Origin: CAVQNQ01 sp963714205
GTDB lineage: Bacteria; Acidobacteriota; Terriglobia; Bryobacterales; Bryobacteraceae
Direction of reading: 5' to 3'
Assembly: GCA_963714205.1 (NCBI GenBank)
Contig: CAVQNQ010000002.1
Location: forward strand, 1,860,001 to 1,924,000
DNA: 64,000 nucleotides
Below, in pieces: positions 58,092 to 64,000 of the stretch. Under the pieces are notes generated by a model. It made no database searches. It had not been told where the DNA came from and saw only the letters and a list, made by a program, of their open reading frames with translations. A program made the translations under genes and the position numbers. Numbering within the stretch: position 1 is the first letter of the stretch; each line of letters starts with the position of its first letter.

Positions 58092-59054
58092 TCAGCCCAC
58101 GTATTGGACTTCTTCCTCGAGTTCCAGGCCGAAGCGCGCCGCTACCAGCGCCTTCAATTCCCGGATTAGCGCGCAGAGGTCCGCGGCGGTGCCCGCGCCG
58201 CCGTTGTAGACCAGGTTGGCGTGATAGGCGGCCACGTGAATATCGCCGCGGCGCATGCCCTTGGCGCCGGCCTGTTCCAGGAACCAGGCGGCGGGGACCT
58301 TGCCTTCGCGCACGGCCGCGGACGGCACTTGGCGGGCGGCGGACTCCGGGAGCGCGTCGAACTGCAGGTTTTTGAAAATGCTGCCGGCGCATTTCATGGT
58401 CACGGGGAACTTCTCGTTGCGCACGCGCAGGATCTCGCCGGCGGCCTGGCGCAGTCCGGCGGCGTCGCCGGCCTCGAGCGACAGCTCGGCCGAGAATACG
58501 ATCCACTCCTTGTGGCGTTTGAAAACGCTCTCGCGATAGGCAAACTCGCATTCCCGGTGGCCGAACACGCGCACCGCGGCGCCATCGAAAAAATGCACGC
58601 GGACCACCCGCTCGGAAATCGAGTGACCATACGCGCCGGCATTGCCATAGATGGCCGCCCCCACCGATCCCGGTATGCCCGCCAGCGTCTCCAGGCCCCG
58701 CAGGCCCCGCTCGATGGCGAAATCGACCAGGCTCTGGAGAACCGCGCCGGCCTCCGCGCGGATGCACGTACCCTGAGCGTCGAGCCGCTCGGCCCGATAG
58801 CGCAGCACGATGCCCCGGAAGCCCTGGTCGGAGACGATCAGGTTGGTTCCTCCGCCGATCACCACAGTGGGGACGCCGCTTGCGCGTGCCGCGGCCATGG
58901 CGGCGGTGAAGGCCTCCGGGCTATCGGTTTCGGCGTAGATATCGGCCGGTCCTCCGATGCCGAAGCGCGTGTAGCGGGAAAGGAGGATCCCGGTGGCGAC
59001 GCTCAGCCCGGGAATCGCGGCGAGACGCGCGCGCGCCTCTTCCGTGGTCGGCAT
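58092..59054 (-). CDS. murB: UDP-N-acetylenolpyruvoylglucosamine reductase
   Basis: A 320-residue MurB, the NADPH/FAD enzyme making UDP-MurNAc for peptidoglycan. TRFGIGGPADIYAETDSPEA, PTVVIGGGTNLIVSDQGFRG, LETLAGIPGSVGAAIYGNAG, AYGHSISERVVRVHFFD and FAYRESVFK are the FAD and substrate blocks. The C-terminal block AGSIFKNLQ, PAAWFLEQAGAKGMRRGDIH, VAAYHANLVYNGGAGTAADL is the type II MurB signature (Ser of GSIFKN is catalytic). Start at 59054; an antisense-like extension to 59453 runs through hpnE and is rejected. It is divergent from hpnE. Confidence 0.93.
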   Translation of the reverse strand: MPTTEEARARLAAIPGLSVATGILLSRYTRFGIGGPADIYAETDSPEAFTAAMAAARASGVPTVVIGGGTNLIVSDQGFRGIVLRYRAERLDAQGTCIRAEAGAVLQSLVDFAIERGLRGLETLAGIPGSVGAAIYGNAGAYGHSISERVVRVHFFDGAAVRVFGHRECEFAYRESVFKRHKEWIVFSAELSLEAGDAAGLRQAAGEILRVRNEKFPVTMKCAGSIFKNLQFDALPESAARQVPSAAVREGKVPAAWFLEQAGAKGMRRGDIHVAAYHANLVYNGGAGTAADLCALIRELKALVAARFGLELEEEVQYVG

Positions 59055-59061
59055 TACCTCA

Positions 59062-59067
59062 ATTATA
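59062..59067 (-). promoter_or_regulatory. -10 box directly before murB (leaderless candidate)
   Basis: On the minus strand TATAAT is followed by TGAGGTA and then the murB ATG at 59054. Transcription start would fall at or next to the start codon. The intervening GAGG is too close for a normal ribosome site. No -35 match. Confidence 0.45.
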
Positions 59068-59120
59068 GGGGCGGCGGCCGCGCGGGCTGGTCGCGCAGGG
59101 CATGGCATACTGGCATTTGA

Positions 59121-60434
59121 ATGAGTAGCGTGCTGATCGCCGGCGGCGGGCTGGCCGGACTGGCCGCGGCGGCCGCGCTGGGCGAAGCGGGGTTCCGCGT
59201 CGATCTGTTCGAGGCGCGCCCCTTCCTGGGCGGCCGCGCCACTTCGTATGCGCTTCCGGATCTCGCCGGGCAGCCCAGCGAGACCATCGATAATTGCCAG
59301 CACATCCTGCTGCGCTGCTGCGTCAACCTGCTGGATTTCTACCGGCGCATGGGGGTCGCGGAGCGCATACGGTTCCACCGCGAGTTCTATTTTCTCGAGC
59401 CCGGCGGGCGCGTCTCGGTACTGCGGCGCGGCCGTCTGCCCGCGCCGCTGCATTTCACCGGCTCGTTTCTAGCGCTCGGCTGCCTGGATTGGCACGACAA
59501 GCTTGGTATCGCGCGCGCGCTTATGGTTCTCCGCCGCGAATGGAACCGCGGGAATCCGCGCCGCCCGGACCTTGACCGCATCAGCATGCTCGATTGGCTG
59601 CTCCAGAAACGCCAGACCCCGCGCGCCATCGATCGCTTCTGGCGGCAGGTGCTGGTCAGCGCCATCAACGAGGATCTCGATCGCATGGCCGCCCGCCACG
59701 GCTTCCAGGTCTTCTGGCTGGGGTTTCTGGCGCGCCCCGATTCGTACGAGATGGGCATCCCCGCAGTCCCGCTGGCCGAGCTGTATTCGATGGAGGCCTG
59801 GCGCCGCCTGGGAAACGTGCGCATCCATTTGCGGTGCCCGGTGGAGTCGATCGGCGAGGCCGGTTTCACGGTGGCCGGAGAGCGGCGGATAGCGGAGCAC
59901 TACATCTGCGCGTTGCCTTTCGAGCGGCTCCCAAGCGTGGGTCTGGCGGCGCCCCCGTTGGAGCACTCGCCCATCACTGGCGTGCACCTGTGGTTCGACC
60001 GGCCCGTCACCAGCCTGCCGCACGCCACCCTGCTGGGACGCACCATGCAGTGGATGTTCAACAAGGATGCCGGCCGCTACCTGCTGCTGGTGGTCAGCGC
60101 CTCGCGCGACCTGACCAGCCTCTCGCGCGCGGAGATCATCGATATGGCCGTGGGCGATTTGCGGCTGTACTTCCCGGCGGTCATCGAGGCCAACCTGGTG
60201 AAGGCCCATGTGGTGAAGGAGCAGCGCGCCACGTTCTCCGCCGCTCCCGGAACCGAAGCGCTGCGCCCGCCCGCCGTAACCAGCCTGCCGAACGTTTTCC
60301 TGGCGGGCGATTTCACCCGCACGGGCTGGCCCGCCACCATGGAAGGCGCGGTGCGCGGAGGCTACCTGGCGGCCGAGGCGGTGGCGCGGGCGGCGGGATG
60401 TCCGGGGCGGTTCCTGTTGCCCGATATAGGCTGA
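59121..60434 (+). CDS. hpnE: Squalene-associated FAD-dependent desaturase
   Basis: A 437-residue FAD enzyme of the carotenoid/squalene desaturase family, made as HpnE in hopanoid gene sets. SSVLIAGGGLAGLAAAAALG and FRVDLFEARPFLGGRATSYA form the dinucleotide-binding fold. NCQHILLRCCVNLLDFYRRM (the 'H-x6-C' part), QVLVSAINEDLDRMAARHGF, SYEMGIPAVPLAELYSMEAW and the FAD-binding end VFLAGDFTRTGWPATMEGAV, RGGYLAAEAV are HpnE-like. It probably converts hydroxysqualene to squalene after HpnC/HpnD, which are not in this window. The short upstream region carries CATACT at 59106-59111 only nine bases from the ATG. Confidence 0.88.
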   Translation: MSSVLIAGGGLAGLAAAAALGEAGFRVDLFEARPFLGGRATSYALPDLAGQPSETIDNCQHILLRCCVNLLDFYRRMGVAERIRFHREFYFLEPGGRVSVLRRGRLPAPLHFTGSFLALGCLDWHDKLGIARALMVLRREWNRGNPRRPDLDRISMLDWLLQKRQTPRAIDRFWRQVLVSAINEDLDRMAARHGFQVFWLGFLARPDSYEMGIPAVPLAELYSMEAWRRLGNVRIHLRCPVESIGEAGFTVAGERRIAEHYICALPFERLPSVGLAAPPLEHSPITGVHLWFDRPVTSLPHATLLGRTMQWMFNKDAGRYLLLVVSASRDLTSLSRAEIIDMAVGDLRLYFPAVIEANLVKAHVVKEQRATFSAAPGTEALRPPAVTSLPNVFLAGDFTRTGWPATMEGAVRGGYLAAEAVARAAGCPGRFLLPDIG

Positions 60435-60435
60435 G

Positions 60436-61221
60436 CTACTCGGCGGTCTTCTTGACCAGCTTGATTTCGAACAGCTTGGGCCACAGCTTGCCGGTCACGA
60501 AGAGGCGGCCGCCGCGTGCGTCATAGGCGATCCCATTCAGAACATCGGACTGGCCGCCGATATAAAAACCATCGGGCGAGGCCAGGCCGGCCATGACGAT
60601 CCAGCCGGTCACCTTGCCGGTGGCCGGATCGATCCGCGCGATGCGGTTGGTCTGCCAGATGTTGGCGTAGACCTCGCCCTTGACCCACTCGAGCTCGTTC
60701 AATTCGTTCACCGGCTGGCCGTCGGCCGTCACGGTGATGCGGCCGGTCTCGCGGAGGGTTTCCGGATCCCAGAAGCGCAACTGGGAAGTGCCGTCGCTCA
60801 TGATGATCCGCTTGCCATCCTGCGTCAGCCCCCAGCCTTCGCCGGGATAATCGAACTGGCCCTGGGGGTCGAAGGTGGCCAGGCCGTAGATGAAGCCGCG
60901 CTGGGCCTTCCAGGTCAGCTCCAGCATCCGGTCCTTCCAGTTGACGATGCCTTCGCCGAAATACTCCTCTGGAACCTCGCGCTTGCGGAGCACCTCGCCG
61001 GTCTCCAGGCGCACCTGGCGGATCGAAGATTGCCCCTCCAGGCCGGTTCCCTCGTAGAGGTAGCCATCCAGGTAGAAGAGCCCCTGAGTGAAAGCCAGGG
61101 GGTCGTGCGGATAGGTGTGGACCACCTCGTAGCCGTACTCGGGGATGGCGCCGGCCTGGGTCGCCGGGCCGCAGCCGCACGATACCAGAGCCGCCAGCAG
61201 CAGGAGTTTTCGCATATTCAA
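60436..61221 (-). CDS. Glutaminyl-peptide cyclotransferase (bacterial/plant type)
   Basis: A 261-residue, signal-peptide-bearing five-bladed beta-propeller enzyme that turns N-terminal Gln into pyroglutamate. A lipobox-like LVSCGC follows the signal (LLLLAALVSCGCG), so it is probably a lipoprotein. Blocks VVHTYPHDPLAFTQGLFYLD, GYLYEGTGLEGQSSIRQVRL, VPEEYFGEGIVNWKDRMLEL, TWKAQRGFIYGLATF, GEGWGLTQDGKRIIMSDGTS and PVNELNELEWVKGEVYANIW are the GCT family signature. Convergent with hpnE, one base apart. Cyclised N-termini would protect periplasmic peptides or proteins. Confidence 0.9.
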   Translation of the reverse strand: MNMRKLLLLAALVSCGCGPATQAGAIPEYGYEVVHTYPHDPLAFTQGLFYLDGYLYEGTGLEGQSSIRQVRLETGEVLRKREVPEEYFGEGIVNWKDRMLELTWKAQRGFIYGLATFDPQGQFDYPGEGWGLTQDGKRIIMSDGTSQLRFWDPETLRETGRITVTADGQPVNELNELEWVKGEVYANIWQTNRIARIDPATGKVTGWIVMAGLASPDGFYIGGQSDVLNGIAYDARGGRLFVTGKLWPKLFEIKLVKKTAE

Positions 61222-61309
61222 GCTCAGGGTACCGCAAAAGAACGGGCGGTTCGCCGGCTGGCCTACCGGCCGGGAGGCCGCGCCTGGGGAGGGTGGTGGA
61301 TCACGATAA

Positions 61310-62203
61310 TCAGAACGGAAAATCTTTTTTACCGGTCTGCTCGTACGAGACTGCCCGCGCCAGGAACTGACGCGGATTCCGCGGGACGCCGCCGATGCGC
61401 ACTTCGTAGTGCAGGTGCGGCGCGGTCACTTTGCCGGTGCTGCCCACGGCGCCAACCAACTCGCCGCGGCGGATCTCCTGGCCCACCCGCACGTAGATGC
61501 TGGAGAGGTGCGCGTAGTAAGTCTGGTAGCTGCCGCCGTGATCGACGATCACCAGCCGGCCGTATCCGCTCAGGGTGGCATCGGCGTGCATCACGATCCC
61601 GTTAGCCGTCACATGCACCGGTGTGCCGGAGGGCGCGCTGATATCCACGCCTTTGTGGAACGCGCCTTCACCCGAGAAGGGATCGGTGCGGTCCCCAAAC
61701 GAGCCCATCAGGCGGCCCGCCACGGGATATCCGGCGGGTTGCGCGAAGGCGGGCTGCAAGCGCTGGGTGGAGCGGCTCATCATGGACAGGACGTTGGCGG
61801 TACGGAGGAAGTCGTATTCCTGCACGCTTTCCGAGAAACTGGGGACCAGCTTGCCTTCGCCGGTAATATCGGGCGGGCCTTCCAGCCGCTCGCGGATGCC
61901 ATAGGCGATGGAAACTTCTTTGGCATACAACTCCAGGCTGGCCAGCTGTTCGTTGGTGCGGCTGACTTCTTTTTGCAGGCTGCGGTAACGCGTGCGAAGC
62001 GTTTCCGCTTCTCCGCGCAGGGCATTATAATTGGCCACTTTCCACGCCATGCGCGCGTAACTGGCCACGAATCCGAACAGGGAAAAACAGCCGAGGAGAG
62101 CCAGCGCCAAAACCGTATACACGGCTTGTTGGGGGATATGAACGCGTCGAAGGCGGCCGTGCAGCGAATGCGCCAGCACGACCACGAAATATTCCTGCTT
62201 CAT
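61310..62203 (-). CDS. M23 (LytM-type) peptidoglycan endopeptidase
   Basis: A 297-residue membrane-anchored protein: helix YTVLALALLGCFSLFGFVAS at about 28-47, a coiled coil at about 50-95 (LRTRYRSLQKEVSRTNEQLA) and the LytM domain at about 165-285. Zinc residues are in FHKGVDISAPSG (His, Asp) and HLHYEVRIGG (His). YAHLSSIYVRVGQEIRRGEL, VGAVGSTGKVTAPHLHYEV is the active centre. All ligands are intact, so it is probably an active hydrolase rather than an EnvC/NlpD-type degenerate activator. It is convergent with no neighbour and has a 173-bp gap before the ABC-2 permease, which starts in the other direction. Confidence 0.9.
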   Translation of the reverse strand: MKQEYFVVVLAHSLHGRLRRVHIPQQAVYTVLALALLGCFSLFGFVASYARMAWKVANYNALRGEAETLRTRYRSLQKEVSRTNEQLASLELYAKEVSIAYGIRERLEGPPDITGEGKLVPSFSESVQEYDFLRTANVLSMMSRSTQRLQPAFAQPAGYPVAGRLMGSFGDRTDPFSGEGAFHKGVDISAPSGTPVHVTANGIVMHADATLSGYGRLVIVDHGGSYQTYYAHLSSIYVRVGQEIRRGELVGAVGSTGKVTAPHLHYEVRIGGVPRNPRQFLARAVSYEQTGKKDFPF

Positions 62204-62336
62204 AGTCTTCTCCGCCCGGACCTTTTAGATTCGGCTCGTCACTGCGCCGGGGTCCGGTGGGGCTATTTTGACTTCAGATTGGCGAATCACGGAATATAGC
62301 AGCCCGGCTAGCTCCGTGTCAACCCCCTCCATGCGC

Positions 62337-62365
62337 TTGCAAGTTATTGACTGACTTGGTATTGT
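62337..62365 (+). promoter_or_regulatory. Promoter candidate for the ABC-2 permease
   Basis: TTGCAA (62337-62342), 17-bp spacer, TATTGT (62360-62365), ten bases before the start region of the GTG at 62378; transcription would begin around 62372. Match is moderate (-35 five of six, -10 four of six). Confidence 0.4.
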
Positions 62366-62377
62366 TCAAATTCAACA

Positions 62378-63184
62378 GTGTCAAAGCGACTTCCTGGAAC
62401 CTTATTTCTGCGGAATTTGATCGAGCGGCGCAGCCTGCTGTTCCAACTCGTGCGGCGCGATTTCGAGCAACGCTTCGTGGGTTCCGCCATGGGTTGGATC
62501 TGGGGATTGGTTCATCCTCTGGTGCTGCTGCTCAGCTGGATTTTTGTATTCCAGATCTGCTTGCGGATTTCCCCGCCCGAGGGCGTGCGCAATTACCCGC
62601 TCTTTATTTTCGCCGGCATGCTGCCGTGGGGGCTGTTCAGCGAGACCGTGCAGCGCTCGGCCTCGAGCCTGCTGGATCAGGCCAGCCTGATCACCAAAAC
62701 GGTTTTTCCCTCCGAGATCGTCCCGGTTTCCGTGTTCCTCTCGACGCTGATGAGCCACCTGCTCGCCCTGGCGCTCATGATCGCCGCCGCCGGCGTGTGG
62801 GAGAACCAGGCCAGCGTTTTCCTGCTGCTGCTGCCTCTTTACATTTTCCTTATCGGCCTGTTCGCGGTAGGCCTGGGCTGGATCGTGGCCAGCCTGCATG
62901 TATTTCTGCGGGACACCGCGCAGATGCTCACCGTGGTGCTGACCTTCTGGTTCTGGCTGACCCCCATTTTCATCTCCGAGAAGCAGTTTCCTCGCTGGGC
63001 GCATTTCGTGCTGGTGGCTAATCCGATGTACTACCTGGTGCGCGGCTACCGTGCCGTTCTGCTCGGCTCGGCGGCGCCCGATGCGCGCGACCTGGCGATC
63101 GCGGCCTGCTACGGAGCGGGGGTCTTCTGCCTGGGCGGCCTGTTTTTCCGCCACATGAAACGCGGGTTTGCCGACGTGCTGTGA
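62378..63184 (+). CDS. ABC-2 type polysaccharide/LPS O-antigen export permease
   Basis: A 268-residue permease with six helices. RRSLLFQLVRRDFEQRFVGS, AMGWIWGLVHPLVLLLSWIF, VFQICLRISPPEGVRNYPLF, FAGMLPWGLFSETVQRSASS and FWFWLTPIFISEKQFPRWAH, FVLVANPMYYLVRGYRAVLL are the Wzm/TagG/KpsM-type signature. It exports lipid-linked glycans with an ATPase, probably encoded beyond the gene's downstream neighbour or elsewhere; no ATP-binding gene follows within the window. Start is GTG 62378 with no clear ribosome site, close to a promoter-like element. Confidence 0.88.
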   Translation: MSKRLPGTLFLRNLIERRSLLFQLVRRDFEQRFVGSAMGWIWGLVHPLVLLLSWIFVFQICLRISPPEGVRNYPLFIFAGMLPWGLFSETVQRSASSLLDQASLITKTVFPSEIVPVSVFLSTLMSHLLALALMIAAAGVWENQASVFLLLLPLYIFLIGLFAVGLGWIVASLHVFLRDTAQMLTVVLTFWFWLTPIFISEKQFPRWAHFVLVANPMYYLVRGYRAVLLGSAAPDARDLAIAACYGAGVFCLGGLFFRHMKRGFADVL

Positions 63185-63199
63185 TCCCTACGGGCGGCT

Positions 63200-64000
63200 T
63201 CACAGCAGCGGCATGATCTCGCCGGGCGACCGCGGCAGCGTCAATTCGAGCTTGGCATAGAACGCCGTGATGGGATCCTGGGTATCTCGCAGTCTTTCCG
63301 CCAAACCTCTCAGGGCCGGCGCCATCCCGGCCTGGCCCACGAGCATGTTGACGGGCAGAAACCACTCGATGGCGTTTTCGGACTGGAAGCGGTTCTGGTT
63401 CAGGTAATCGAGCTCGGCGGAGGCCACCAGGTCGCGATCGGATTCGGCGCTGACCAGGCTGAACAACTCGCCGAAGACACCGACCTTTTCGCGGAAGTAT
63501 TCGGCGGGCGTGGCGCCGCCGCCTTCCTTCCACGCCGCCATGGCGGAGAGGAAATCGCGCAGCTTGACGCGGAACTCGGTGCTCTGTAGATAACTGCTGG
63601 AACGGGGCGTCGAATTCTCGCCGAAAAACAGCGCTTGGAACTGATCGCGAATGGCCCGGCAATCGGCGTCCTGGCAGGGCTGGTCCAATTTGACCTTGCC
63701 CTCGACCGAGGAAGCCACCGTCTCATCCGGTTTGATCGGCTCTACCGGGGGAATTTCGAGGACGTCGTTGAAGTACGAAACCACGCTGCCGACGCGTTGT
63801 TGCGCAGGCGAGTTGGCCGCCAATCCGAAGGTTTGGCCAGCCGGCTCGGCCAGGTCGTCATCGGCGCAGCGCTTCCCCGTGAGGTTATTGACCAGGTATA
63901 GGCGGAATCCCTCGATCAGCGGCAGCGGTGAAATCTGCCGGCGCCGGCACTCCGCCACCAGTGCCTGGACCTGGGCGGCAGCCTGCTCGGAGGCGCTGAA
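63200..64000 (-). CDS. Hypothetical protein, 5' end beyond window
   Basis: The minus-strand frame is open from the right edge (64000) to a stop at 63200, so the start lies outside the window; a GTG at 63958 is only an internal candidate. The visible 266 codons show a helix-rich protein with an acidic middle: FRLYLVNNLTGKRCADDDLA, SYFNDVLEIPPVEPIKPDET, CQDADCRAIRDQFQALFFGE, ATPAEYFREKVGVFGELFSL, PVNMLVGQAGMAPALRGLAE. No signal or membrane helix is seen in this part and no family is recognised. Two Cys pairs (CRRR, CQDADC) could be structural. It is convergent with the ABC-2 permease. Confidence 0.65.
   Translation of the reverse strand, partial: FSASEQAAAQVQALVAECRRRQISPLPLIEGFRLYLVNNLTGKRCADDDLAEPAGQTFGLAANSPAQQRVGSVVSYFNDVLEIPPVEPIKPDETVASSVEGKVKLDQPCQDADCRAIRDQFQALFFGENSTPRSSSYLQSTEFRVKLRDFLSAMAAWKEGGGATPAEYFREKVGVFGELFSLVSAESDRDLVASAELDYLNQNRFQSENAIEWFLPVNMLVGQAGMAPALRGLAERLRDTQDPITAFYAKLELTLPRSPGEIMPLL

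Noticed and set aside
1..64000. tRNA, rRNA, CRISPR, insertion sequences, prophage or attachment sites
   Set aside because: I looked for cloverleaf genes, rRNA stretches, regularly spaced repeats, transposase motifs and integrases and found none; reading by eye can miss a small RNA.

Overview
The window is about 64 kb of GC-rich, densely coded bacterial chromosome. No gap between genes exceeds 300 bases, and I found no rRNA, tRNA, CRISPR array, insertion sequence or prophage. Gene content points to a Gram-negative acidobacterium, probably of the Bryobacter/Solibacter kind: a LolA carrier, a PilMNOP-type machine, hopanoid-type HpnE, several 'acidobacterial' secreted hypotheticals, GldA/F/G-like ABC genes followed by DUF4340, and a fused 2-oxoacid:ferredoxin oxidoreductase. 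This assignment is inferred from gene families; no rRNA is present to confirm it.

Layout. 1-3.9 kb: a beta-propeller protein cut by the window edge, a HupE/UreJ-like membrane protein and inositol-3-phosphate synthase. 3.9-11.8 kb: one minus-strand operon for a type IV pilus/type II secretion-like machine, in transcription order lolA, pilC/gspF, pilB/gspE, pilM, pilN, pilO, a pilP-like gene and a low-complexity pseudopilin. 12-16.8 kb: a secreted hypothetical, citrate synthase, an RsbRD-type sensor domain protein, branched-chain aminotransferase and a ZIP metal transporter. 16.9-24.9 kb: a four-gene Gld-like ABC export operon, the NAD salvage pair pncB-pncA, a phosphoheptose isomerase and an enoyl-CoA hydratase. 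25-28.6 kb: smc, carrying two frameshifts. 28.7-33.7 kb: an A-type Fe-S carrier, an ECF sigma/anti-sigma/Spy-like trio, a lipoprotein, a TPR protein and two secreted helical proteins. 33.8-39.3 kb: a KBL/BioF-family enzyme, flavin reductase, HU, an M50 protease, two glycosyltransferases and prepilin peptidase. 39.4-42.8 kb: a PspA-centred envelope-stress operon. 43-49.5 kb: a frameshifted Ycf48-like protein, then a ferredoxin oxidoreductase/CoA-transferase operon ending upstream in a TPR protein. 49.7-64 kb: M13 peptidase, amino-acid permease, a radical SAM/PAP2 pair, a two-component system, bacterioferritin, MurB, HpnE, glutaminyl cyclase, an M23 peptidase, an ABC-2 polysaccharide exporter permease and a partial hypothetical.

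Envelope biology dominates: pilus/secretion assembly (with its peptidase PilD about 27 kb away), lipoprotein transport, peptidoglycan synthesis and remodelling (MurB, M23), LPS/heptose functions (GmhA, two glycosyltransferases, exporter permease), hopanoids and PspA stress defence. Three one-base deletions (two in smc, one in the Ycf48-like gene) can each be repaired to give a full-length protein, so sequencing error is as likely as real mutation. The most interesting unexplained items are the PspA operon with its uncharacterised 512-residue partner, the radical SAM/PAP2 pair sitting directly behind a 19-bp tandem repeat, and a large inverted repeat with a second related copy.
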